A stretch of DNA of 10,230 nucleotides from Collinsella sp. (GTDB lineage Bacteria; Actinomycetota; Coriobacteriia; Coriobacteriales; Coriobacteriaceae), in contig DXZT01000044.1 of NCBI GenBank assembly GCA_019419545.1, forward strand, positions 1 to 10,230. The letters run 5' to 3'. The notes beneath the pieces were generated by a model. The model worked only from the letters and a program-made list of their open reading frames with translations, had not been told where the DNA came from and did not search any database. The position numbers and the translations under genes were made by a program. Positions 1 to 6,677 of this stretch are shown in pieces; position 1 is the first letter of the stretch; each line of letters begins with the position of its first letter.

Positions 1-59
1 GTAACGCCTCGCGGTGACATCGTTTTTATGTCAACCTTGGTCTAACAGAGCCTTTGAAA

Positions 60-1058
60 ATGCATCGGGCCGCGACCGACATAACCGAGCTCTACGCACC
101 GCAATTTGAGCAGTTTGGCCTGGAGCTTACCGGCAAGGGCGCTGTCTTTACCGGCGAGGTGGCAAACGATCGGGCGCACGGGCGCGCATGGATCATGCCC
201 CTCTCCCCCACCTGCATCGTCATGGAGCATTTCATCACCCCGACGCACGATATGTACCTGGCCGAATACACACCCGAGCCATACGCCTGCGTGAGCGAAG
301 TCAGCGCGCCCACACTTACATGCATGCCCGAGGCTGGCATAACGCCCGCGAACCTCAAACCATTGCATGGACCGTGGCCAAACAATGCCGTTTGCAGCTT
401 TATCCAAGATAGCTGTGGCGAGGAATTAAGCCCGCTGTTTGCGGGGGAGCTCTATCACTCATGCTCGGTGCTCTTTTTGCCTGGATATTTTGACGAACTG
501 GAGCACCGCTATCCCACCGAGTTCGCGGGAATCTTTGAGGCGTTTGCCGAGCCATGGCACGAGGAAGCGACGTCTGCCATCTGCCACGCGCTGCGCCGGA
601 TTAACGAGGACCGCGCCCGCACCGTAGGCGGACACGTCTATATGCAAGGCATCGTGGAGACCATGGTCGCGGAGCTCGCCTGTTCGCGCGCGGCCCACAA
701 GCAGGCGCGGCAGGCGGCAGACACACGCGTCAGCATAACCATTGCCGAAGAAGCAACGGCAATGATTGAGCGCGCGCTCGACAAAGGCAGACGTGTGGGT
801 ATCAACGAGGTGGCCGAGAGGCTCTACACAAGCCGCTCCAAACTATGCGCCGCCTTTAAGACCCAAACTGGCGAGTCCCTGGGCGCCTACATTCGCAGAC
901 GCCGCATGGAGCGAGCACAGGACCTTTTGGCCGATAGCTCGCTTACGATAGCGCAGGTGGCAGAGCGGCTCGACTACCCTCAGCAGGCCGCCTTCGCCCA
1001 AGCCTTCAAACAATACACCGGCATGACACCCACGGCTTGGCGAAGCAAGCATCGCTAA
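60..1058 (+). CDS. AraC-family transcriptional regulator
   Basis: A DNA-binding regulator of 332 residues. The last ~100 residues form the AraC/XylS double helix-turn-helix: the first near residues 247-267 (INEVAERLYTSRSKLCAAFK), the second near 297-317 (IAQVAERLDYPQQAAFAQAF), closing with the family-typical GMTPTAWR. The first ~215 residues are an unrecognised N-terminal region, presumably effector-sensing. A short stretch (SVLFLPGYFDEL, 136-147) faintly recalls PchR-like regulators, which I cannot confirm. Start choice: ATG at 60 has a weak AGAG (47-50) nine bases upstream. An in-frame TTG at 54 would lie too close to it, so ATG is preferred. The gene stands alone and is convergent with the ATPase gene, 64 bp from its stop. 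I saw no clear terminator in that gap. The target genes cannot be told from this window. The family call is firm; the ligand and regulon are unknown. Confidence 0.9.
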   Translation: MHRAATDITELYAPQFEQFGLELTGKGAVFTGEVANDRAHGRAWIMPLSPTCIVMEHFITPTHDMYLAEYTPEPYACVSEVSAPTLTCMPEAGITPANLKPLHGPWPNNAVCSFIQDSCGEELSPLFAGELYHSCSVLFLPGYFDELEHRYPTEFAGIFEAFAEPWHEEATSAICHALRRINEDRARTVGGHVYMQGIVETMVAELACSRAAHKQARQAADTRVSITIAEEATAMIERALDKGRRVGINEVAERLYTSRSKLCAAFKTQTGESLGAYIRRRRMERAQDLLADSSLTIAQVAERLDYPQQAAFAQAFKQYTGMTPTAWRSKHR

Positions 1059-1122
1059 GGCCCAAGCTCCCTGGCCGTAACGGAGCGATAAATTAGCCGC
1101 CGCCCGTCAGCTCACCCAGGAT

Positions 1123-2487
1123 CTAAACGTCAAGATGCGCACAATCAAGCGCCTTTTTGATAAGAGGGACAGATCGATCAGCCAAATACAACGGAATGTT
1201 GAGCACCCCGTCGTCGAGCTTTAGGTTCTTAAGTGAGTAGCGGACCCTCAATGGAGTCGTCTCCGCATGCTTGTCGGCATAGTACTTAAGGCTCTTGGAA
1301 TGAACGACCTCTCCCGATTTGACCTCGACGGGAACGATTTCGTTTCCGACTTGAATCAAAAAATCGACTTCGTGCTTCGGCTTCTCGTTTGTCCAATAAC
1401 GCGGAGCAGCATCTAACTGTGAAAGTAATGCCTGAAGCACATAGTTCTCGGCGAACGAACCTTTGAACTCCGAAAATATCGCATCCGAGATGGCAAAAGC
1501 GGACGCATCCAGCCTTGCCATGCGGCGCAGCAAGCCGACATCAAGACAGTAGACTTTAAATGCCTTGAGGTCATCGTACGCAGAGAGCGGCACACCACCG
1601 GCAGCATTAAGGCGAACCGCCGTGATCAGCCCAGCATCGGCAAGCCATTCCAGAGCATCCTCGTATTCTCGAGCACGAGCCCCCTCGCGCACCGCACCCC
1701 AAACGAACTTTTTGTTCTCGCGCGCCAACTGAGCTGGAATCGAGTTCCATATTTGCGAAAGCTTGGCGAACTGCGCACGGCCACCATGCTTGGCAAAATC
1801 GCGCTCGTAGGAATCCAAGAGATCAGACAACACCTTATCGACCTGAACGATATCGCCCGTCTCCACCCACCGGCCAAGAGCCTCTGGCATGCCGCCGCAT
1901 GCAAAATAACGACGAAGATGCTCGACGAGACGAACATGGAAGAAATCGGGCACTGTCTCGATCTGATCCAGGCCGCCAAGGTATTCGTCGTAGTTTGCAG
2001 CGCCCTCGGCTTTCAGAAACTCGGAAAAGCTCATGGGGCGCATCTCCATGAACTCGACCTTTCCCACCGGAAAAGCGCTGGTCTCACGGGACAAGCGAAC
2101 GCCCAACAAAGACCCTGCGCATGCGACGTGATACTCGGGGGCCTCGTCACAGAAGTATTTAAGGGCACCGACTGCAGAAGGACAATCCTGGATCTCATCA
2201 ATAATAAGCAGCGTTTCGCCGGGATCGATAGGCTGTCCAAGTGCCAGGGAAAGATTTGAGATGATCCGTCGAGGATCGCGCGTACCTTCGAAAAACTGAG
2301 CGTACTCGCTCTGTACCCCAGGTGACGGCTCCTCGAGCGTCAGATACACAAAATTGAGGTACGAGGTTCGGCCGAACTCCTTAAGCGCCCACGTCTTTCC
2401 AACCTGACGCGCCCCCTTAAGGATAAGCGGCTTACGATATTCTGACACTTTCCAAGCGTTAAGCTTGGCAATGATATCTCGCTGCAT
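1123..2487 (-). CDS. AAA_14/DUF4143 ATPase with a nuclease-like C-terminal domain
   Basis: A 454-residue P-loop ATPase of the DUF4143 type. Walker A is GARQVGKT at residues 25-32, Walker B is LLIIDE at 93-98, and AGSLLGV near 124-130 fits the sensor region. The C-terminal part (about 345-400) has the spacing of a PD-(D/E)xK fold: E347, D375 in HEVDFLI, then E388 and K390 in VPVEVKSG. These residues look intact, so nuclease activity or a DNA-binding derivative of the fold is possible but unproven. The family is widespread and often multicopy in gut bacteria and archaea, and its cellular role is unsettled. The start at 2487 is supported by GGGAGG seven bases upstream of the ATG. It lies on the same strand as gatCAB but is separated from it by the gat terminator and ~200 bp of palindromes, so it is probably its own transcription unit. 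The nested inverted repeat at 2507-2581 sits directly upstream. Confidence 0.9.
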   Translation of the reverse strand: MQRDIIAKLNAWKVSEYRKPLILKGARQVGKTWALKEFGRTSYLNFVYLTLEEPSPGVQSEYAQFFEGTRDPRRIISNLSLALGQPIDPGETLLIIDEIQDCPSAVGALKYFCDEAPEYHVACAGSLLGVRLSRETSAFPVGKVEFMEMRPMSFSEFLKAEGAANYDEYLGGLDQIETVPDFFHVRLVEHLRRYFACGGMPEALGRWVETGDIVQVDKVLSDLLDSYERDFAKHGGRAQFAKLSQIWNSIPAQLARENKKFVWGAVREGARAREYEDALEWLADAGLITAVRLNAAGGVPLSAYDDLKAFKVYCLDVGLLRRMARLDASAFAISDAIFSEFKGSFAENYVLQALLSQLDAAPRYWTNEKPKHEVDFLIQVGNEIVPVEVKSGEVVHSKSLKYYADKHAETTPLRVRYSLKNLKLDDGVLNIPLYLADRSVPLIKKALDCAHLDV

Positions 2488-2506
2488 GACCGAACCTCCC
2501 GCAAAG

Positions 2507-2581
2507 AAACTTCCGTAAACGTGATATTTCCCACATTTTACCCTAGGTAAAACGTGACATTTATCACATTTACGGAAGTTT
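2507..2581. repeat. Nested inverted repeat upstream of the ATPase gene
   Basis: Three inverted repeats lie inside one another. The outer arms are 13 bp and perfect (AAACTTCCGTAAA at 2507-2519 with its complement at 2569-2581). The middle arms are GTGATA at 2521-2526 and TATCAC at 2562-2567. The inner arms are TTTTACC at 2536-2542 and GGTAAAA at 2546-2552. The element is AT-rich against its surroundings and ends ~20 bp before the ATPase start codon, so it overlaps the place where the promoter and 5' leader should be. It could be an operator, a leader hairpin or the end of a mobile element; the sequence does not decide. Confidence 0.75.
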
Positions 2582-2621
2582 TAAGCTCATTTCGCCACAC
2601 TTTCATCATATTTATTGCAAT

Positions 2622-2648
2622 GTGACAAAGGGACAGTCCCTTTGTCAC
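2622..2648. repeat. Perfect 13-bp-arm palindrome (GTGACAAAGGGAC)
   Basis: GTGACAAAGGGAC (2622-2634), one central A (2635), then the exact reverse complement (2636-2648). It lies between the gat terminator and the ATPase leader element. No T-run follows on either strand, so it is not a typical terminator. It looks like a dispersed REP-like palindrome, but this window holds only one copy. Confidence 0.7.
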
Positions 2649-2653
2649 CCGCA

Positions 2654-2683
2654 CAAAAATGGGCGCGCCAACGGCGCGTCCAT
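2654..2683 (-). terminator. Rho-independent terminator of the gatCAB operon
   Basis: On the minus strand an 11-bp hairpin (ATGGACGCGCC, loop GTT, GGCGCGCCCAT) with one A-C mismatch is followed directly by TTTTTG. It lies ~190 bp past the gatB stop and ahead of the ATPase gene, so it most likely ends the gat transcript. The transcript would carry the 136-bp nested palindrome as its 3' untranslated region. Confidence 0.75.
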
Positions 2684-2731
2684 TCACTCTATTCCATTCA
2701 GCCCACCTGACCCAAACGGCCGAGTCGTCAC

Positions 2732-2867
2732 GGAACCGAGGGGCCGGGCGCAGGGCCTTGCCTCTCAATGAGTTCCGCACGAACAGGAGGCGCCAGTGGC
2801 GCCTCCGTCGTGAGTCAGGACTGTCCGAAATTGAGAGGCAAGGCCCTGCGCCCGGCCCCTCGGTTCC
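2732..2867. repeat. 136-bp nested palindrome abutting the gatB stop
   Basis: The outer arms are 38 bp and perfectly complementary: 2732-2769 (starts GGAACCGAGGGGCCGGGCGC) and 2830-2867. The 60-bp centre holds a second hairpin with 10-bp arms GGAGGCGCCA (2786-2795) and TGGCGCCTCC (2797-2806) around one G, flanked by CACGA (2779-2783) and TCGTG (2808-2812), which can extend it. The right arm ends 3 bp before the gatB stop codon. No T-run and no obvious target-site duplication flank it. It carries no plausible coding sequence. A MITE-like or REP/BIME-like element in the gat 3' untranslated region is my best guess. Confidence 0.8.
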
Positions 2868-2870
2868 CGT

Positions 2871-4547
2871 TTACGAGAGCGACGTTCTCAGCAACTCGTT
2901 GAAGAGCTTCGGGTTGCCCTTGCCGCGGCTCGCCTTCATGCACTGGCCCACCAAAAAGCCGATAACCTTCTGGTTGCCGTCACGATACTGCTGCGCCTGA
3001 TCGGCACAGTTAGCCAGCACCTCGTCCACGATCGGCTGCAACGCACCGGCATCGCTCACCTGACGCATACCACGCTCGTCGACGATCTTGTTGGGGTCGT
3101 CACCGGTCTGGGCCATGGCCTCAAAGACCTCGTGCGCCTGGTTGGAGCTGATGGCATCGGTCACCAGCAGCTTGGCCAGCGCTGCTACCTGAGCCGGCGC
3201 GATGCCGGACTCGGCGAGCGACACGCCTGCGCTCTTAAGGTAGGCGATCATCTCGTTGACCAGCAGGTTTGCGACCGTCTGGGCCTCCTTGCCAGCCATA
3301 CCGGCAGCGGCAGCCTCAAAGAACTCGGCAAACTCGGGGTCGCCCGCGATCTGCTCGGCATCGGCCGCCTTAATACCAAAGTCGGTCTCAAAACGGGCGC
3401 GCTTGGCATCGGGCAGCTCGGGAATCTCGCCACGGCAGCGGTCGATGAACTCGTCGTCCAGATCGAACGGCGCCAGATCGGGATCGGGGAACAGGCGATA
3501 GTCGTCGGCCGTCTCCTTCACACGCATAACCACGGTGCGCTTACGGCTGGGCTCCCAGTGGCGGGTCTCCTGATAGATGATTCCGCCCTCCTCGAGCACC
3601 TCGGCCTGACGGCAAATCTCGTAGGCAAGGCCGTCGTGCAGGCTCTTAAACGAGTTGAGGTTCTTGAGCTCGGTCTTGGTGCCCAGCTTGGTCTCGCTGC
3701 GGCGGCGCAGCGACACGTTGCCGTCGCAGCGCATGGAACCCTTCTCCATGGAGCAGTCCGAAATGCCCAGCGTCACAAAGATGCGACGGAGCTTCTCCAT
3801 AAACAGGCGCGCTTCCTCGGGCGTGCGCAGATCGGGCTCGGTGACGAGCTCAATCAGCGGCGTGCCGCAGCGGTTGTAGTCGACGAGCGACTCGGCAGCG
3901 GCGGTAATGCGACCCTCGGCACCGCCCACGTGCACCATCTTGGCGGCGTCCTCCTCCATGTGGATGCGCAGGATGCGGATGGGCACCGTGTAGGAACCGT
4001 CCTCGCGACGCTCGGGCATCTGCAGGTTGGACGCGTCGTAGCTGGCCAGATGGCCGGCGCGCTGGTTGCCCTCGCGCATGGTCGACGTCATGGACGTGGA
4101 CAGGCCCTCGGCGTTGGCCGAGGCGCTCGCCAGGCTCTGGGCCTCGGCCTCGCCAAACGCGCAGTCGGGGCGCTCGGCGGCACCGCGACCGGTCACATCC
4201 AGGTCCAGGTGACCGTACATGGCAAAGGCGACCGGACCCTGCGTGGTCTGGAAGTTCTTGGCCATGTCGGGATAGAAGTAGTGCTTGCGGTAGAACATCG
4301 AGTGGCGCTGGATCTCGCAGTTGGTGGCCAGACCCGCCTTGACGATGCTCTCGATGGCGCGTTTGTTGGGCACCGGCAGGGCGCCGGGTAGGCCCAGGCA
4401 CACCGGACACACGTTGGCGTTGGGCTCGTCATCGTGGCTGAGCTTGCAGTTGCAGAACATCTTGGTATCGAGTGCGGTGAGCTCGGTATGGATCTCCAGG
4501 CCGATCACGGCCTCCCAATCCTGCAGGACCTCGGAAAGCTCCTTCAT
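2871..4547 (-). CDS. gatB: Asp/Glu-tRNA(Asn/Gln) amidotransferase subunit B
   Basis: The tRNA-binding and kinase subunit of GatCAB. It phosphorylates the side chain of misacylated Glu-tRNA(Gln) or Asp-tRNA(Asn), which is then amidated with ammonia from GatA. The N-terminal part has WEAVIGLEIHTEL (11-23), a four-cysteine set (C32, C34, C47, C50) matching the zinc site of many GatB proteins, LGLPGALPVPNKRAI (51-65) and YFYPDMAKNFQTTQ (90-103). The catalytic body continues with HMEEDAAK (196-203), VDYNRCGTPLIELVTEPD (222-239) and GTKTELKNLNSF (289-300). The C-terminal ~150 residues are the YqeY-like tail ending near FLVGQCMKASRGKGNP. At 558 residues it is longer than the ~475-500 usual; the excess sits at about 118-188, between conserved blocks. 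Its ATG shares one base with the gatA stop (TAATG), so translation is probably coupled. Identification is certain. Confidence 0.97.
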   Translation of the reverse strand: MKELSEVLQDWEAVIGLEIHTELTALDTKMFCNCKLSHDDEPNANVCPVCLGLPGALPVPNKRAIESIVKAGLATNCEIQRHSMFYRKHYFYPDMAKNFQTTQGPVAFAMYGHLDLDVTGRGAAERPDCAFGEAEAQSLASASANAEGLSTSMTSTMREGNQRAGHLASYDASNLQMPERREDGSYTVPIRILRIHMEEDAAKMVHVGGAEGRITAAAESLVDYNRCGTPLIELVTEPDLRTPEEARLFMEKLRRIFVTLGISDCSMEKGSMRCDGNVSLRRRSETKLGTKTELKNLNSFKSLHDGLAYEICRQAEVLEEGGIIYQETRHWEPSRKRTVVMRVKETADDYRLFPDPDLAPFDLDDEFIDRCRGEIPELPDAKRARFETDFGIKAADAEQIAGDPEFAEFFEAAAAGMAGKEAQTVANLLVNEMIAYLKSAGVSLAESGIAPAQVAALAKLLVTDAISSNQAHEVFEAMAQTGDDPNKIVDERGMRQVSDAGALQPIVDEVLANCADQAQQYRDGNQKVIGFLVGQCMKASRGKGNPKLFNELLRTSLS

Positions 4548-6061
4548 TACAGCTCGCCTCCCTTCCCGGCAAAATCGGACGCAACGGAAAGCGCGGGCGC
4601 ACCCGTGGCGGCATCGGCAAAGCCGCGCTCCAGGGCGCGGGCAAACGTGAGCAGCTGACGGTCCTTAAACGCCGGACCCACCAGCTGGGCAGAAACGGGC
4701 AGCTGAGTGTCCTCGCCCAGGCCCAGCGGCACCGAGATGCCACCGTTGCCGCAAATGTTGAGCGAAATGGTGTACAGGTCGGAGAGGTACATCTGCGTGG
4801 GGTCGCTGATCTCGCCAAATTTAAAGGCCGTGCGCGGCGAGGCGGGCATGAGGATGGTGTCCACCTTGGCATACGCGGCGTCGTAATCCTGCGTGATGAG
4901 TGTGCGAGCCTTTTGCGCGGCGTAGTAGTACTTGTCGTACACGCCCGAGCTCAGCAAGTAGGCGCCGAGCATCTGACGGCGCTTGGCCTCGGCACCAAAG
5001 CCGTGGGCGCGGCTGAGCGAGCTCTGGTCGGACAGGTTGGCGCAGCCCTCCTCCTGATAGCCGTAGCGAATGCCGTCGAAACGTGCCAGGTTGGAGAACG
5101 CCTCGGCCGGGCCGATGACGTAGTAGGCGGCGATGGCGGCATCCAGGTGCGGCAGGTCGACCTCCACGAGCTCGGCGCCCTGGTTCTGCAGCTCCTGGGC
5201 AGCGCGCTGAACAGCGGCCTTGACCTCGGACGTCAGGCCCTCGGCCTCCATAAACGCAGGGATAATGCCCACGCGCTTGCCCTCGATGCTGTCGTTGAGA
5301 TGCTCGGTAAAGTCGACAGCGCAATCCTGGCTGGTGCAGTCGTACGGATCGTGGCCCGCGCCGGTAAGCGCGTTCATGGCCAGCGCGACGTCCTCGACCG
5401 TGCGGCCAAAGGGGCCCACCTGGTCGAGCGACGAGCCAAAAGCAACCACGCCGTAACGGCTCACGGCGCCATACGTGGGCTTAAAGCCCACCACGCCGCA
5501 CAGCGACGCCGGCTGGCGAATGGAGCCGCCGGTGTCCGAGCCCAGCGAGAGCGCGACCTCGCCCGCGGCGACGGCTGCAGCGGAGCCGCCCGAGGAGCCG
5601 CCGGGCACGCGCTCGGTATCCCAGGGGTTGTTGGTGCGATGGAACGCCGAGCTCTCGGTGGAGCTGCCAAAGGCAAACTCGTCCATGTTGGCCTTGCCCA
5701 TGGGCAGGCAGCCGGCGTCGAGCATGCGCTGGACGCAGGTGGCGGTGTAGACGCTCTGGTAGTCCCCGAGCATACGGGAAGCGCAGGTGGTGCGCGTACC
5801 CACGAGGTTCATGTTGTCCTTGATGGCCAACGGCACGCCCGCGAGCGGGGGTAGAGTCTCACCGGCGGCGCGGCGGGCGTCGATTTTGGCAGCAGCCTCA
5901 AGCGCGAGCTCGGGCGCCACCTGCAGAAATGCCTGGACTCCGCCCTCGCGCGCCTCGATGGCGGCAAGGGAGGCCTCGGCCACCTCGGTAGCGGTAAAGT
6001 CGCCGGCGGCAACACCCACGGCAATCTGGGCGGCGGTAAGGGAATCGAAGCTTAGCGCCAT
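4547..6061 (-). CDS. gatA: Asp/Glu-tRNA(Asn/Gln) amidotransferase subunit A
   Basis: The glutaminase subunit of GatCAB. It releases ammonia from glutamine and passes it to the GatB active site. At 504 residues it is close to the usual length. The amidase-signature triad is visible: K81 in LAIKDNM, the cis-serine S156 in VPGGSSGGSAA, and the nucleophile S180 in GSDTGGSIRQPA. Each lies two residues beyond the positions I recall for the Staphylococcus aureus enzyme (79, 154, 178). Other family blocks are LPMGKANMDEFAFGSS (119-134) and GVVGFKPTYGAVSRYG (189-204). It is the middle gene of gatC-gatA-gatB: its ATG overlaps the gatC stop by one base and its stop overlaps the gatB ATG by one base. Nothing odd was seen. 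Confidence 0.97.
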   Translation of the reverse strand: MALSFDSLTAAQIAVGVAAGDFTATEVAEASLAAIEAREGGVQAFLQVAPELALEAAAKIDARRAAGETLPPLAGVPLAIKDNMNLVGTRTTCASRMLGDYQSVYTATCVQRMLDAGCLPMGKANMDEFAFGSSTESSAFHRTNNPWDTERVPGGSSGGSAAAVAAGEVALSLGSDTGGSIRQPASLCGVVGFKPTYGAVSRYGVVAFGSSLDQVGPFGRTVEDVALAMNALTGAGHDPYDCTSQDCAVDFTEHLNDSIEGKRVGIIPAFMEAEGLTSEVKAAVQRAAQELQNQGAELVEVDLPHLDAAIAAYYVIGPAEAFSNLARFDGIRYGYQEEGCANLSDQSSLSRAHGFGAEAKRRQMLGAYLLSSGVYDKYYYAAQKARTLITQDYDAAYAKVDTILMPASPRTAFKFGEISDPTQMYLSDLYTISLNICGNGGISVPLGLGEDTQLPVSAQLVGPAFKDRQLLTFARALERGFADAATGAPALSVASDFAGKGGEL

Positions 6062-6372
6062 TACTCGCTCTCCCCCTCTCCCAAAATGGACGGCACGCGG
6101 AAGTAGCGGTCGCGCGCGCTGCCGGCGTTTTCGAGCGCGACGTCGAGCGGCAGGTCGCGCTCGGGCTCGCGCAGGTCGTCGCCCATCACGTTGGACAGGC
6201 TTCCGATGGGATGGAACGTGGGCTCCACGTCGGGCAAGTCATATTGCAGGACGGGCTCGAGCATCTGGACGGCGTCGTTCATGTAGGACGTCATCTGGGT
6301 GAGCTCGTCATCGGTCAGTGCGATCTTTGCGTACTCGGCGATGCCGCGCACGTCTTTCTCGCTGAGTGCCAT
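6061..6372 (-). CDS. gatC: Asp/Glu-tRNA(Asn/Gln) amidotransferase subunit C
   Basis: A small structural subunit (103 residues) that wraps around GatA and GatB and stabilises the complex. It has the family pattern: an N-terminal helix ALSEKDVRGIAEYAKIALTD, a second helix with MNDAVQMLEPV, a central VEPTFHP block, and a C-terminal YFRVPSILGEGE that matches the usual F-x-VP ending. Start choice: ATG at 6372 has AGGGAG about five bases upstream and gives the normal family start. An upstream in-frame ATG at 6390 would add six residues but has no Shine-Dalgarno, so it is rejected. It is the first gene of the operon, and its stop overlaps the gatA start by one base. Confidence 0.95.
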   Translation of the reverse strand: MALSEKDVRGIAEYAKIALTDDELTQMTSYMNDAVQMLEPVLQYDLPDVEPTFHPIGSLSNVMGDDLREPERDLPLDVALENAGSARDRYFRVPSILGEGESE

Positions 6373-6407
6373 AGGCGCTCCCTTCCGCATAACAGTTAAA
6401 CCGCTCT

Positions 6408-6413
6408 AGTATA
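6408..6413 (-). promoter_or_regulatory. Candidate -10 box for gatCAB
   Basis: On the minus strand TATACT lies 35 bp upstream of the preferred gatC start, which would give a short 5' leader of about 30 nt. No good -35 hexamer sits at the usual distance. It is the best promoter candidate ahead of the operon, but the support is one hexamer. Confidence 0.4.
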
Positions 6414-6471
6414 CAGGGCAACGCCGACTTGGAGCAGGTGCTTTACCCAAATGCAGCGAAAACGTAACGAG

Positions 6472-6500
6472 GGCGGCGGGCTGGCAGGCGGCGGGCTGGC
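6472..6500. repeat. Short tandem repeat, 15-bp period
   Basis: GGCGGCGGGCTGGC occurs at 6472-6485 and again at 6487-6500 with one A between. It lies in the 305-bp gap between gatC and the sortase gene, flanked by several AGCGAAAAC-like words (around 6456, 6509 and 6529). No gene is seen in the gap. Confidence 0.6.
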
Positions 6501-6557
6501 GGTTCTGCAGCGAAACCGCACCGTCCATAGCGAAAACCGTCCCGCCCGCAACGAAGA

Positions 6558-6616
6558 CCATCACAACATTCGACGCTTTTCGCCAAAATCACGATTTTCA
6601 TCGAATGTTGTGATGG
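6558..6616. repeat. 16-bp perfect inverted repeat, 27-nt loop
   Basis: CCATCACAACATTCGA at 6558-6573 pairs exactly with 6601-6616. The loop contains a further small inverted repeat, AAAATC (6585-6590) and GATTTT (6593-6598). It lies downstream of the sortase gene, but no T-run follows the stem on the minus strand, so it is not a canonical terminator. It looks like a dispersed intergenic element. Confidence 0.75.
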
Positions 6617-6630
6617 TTTGGAAGTCCTAT

Positions 6631-6663
6631 CCACCGCAAAGGTGCCTGTCCCCATTGCGGTGG
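6631..6663 (-). repeat. 9-bp-arm hairpin just past the sortase stop
   Basis: CCACCGCAA (6631-6639) and TTGCGGTGG (6655-6663) enclose a 15-nt loop that reads GGTGCCTGTCCCC on the plus strand. It starts about 15 bp beyond the sortase stop codon. It could protect or end the sortase transcript, but no uridine tract follows it. Confidence 0.55.
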
Positions 6664-6677
6664 TTCTGAAGAATGTC

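Noticed and set aside
1059..1122. Gap between the convergent regulator and ATPase genes searched for a shared terminator
   Set aside because: Only a weak GGCC...GGCC pairing was found and no T-run, so no terminator is called.
3132..4391. Long 419-codon open frame on the plus strand
   Set aside because: It is the antisense shadow of gatB, a typical result of high-GC codon use. The product is low-complexity (rich in G, L, V, H) and matches nothing I know.
4913..5854. 313-codon open frame on the plus strand
   Set aside because: Antisense shadow of gatA, with the same low-complexity composition; the gatA catalytic motifs fix the coding strand.
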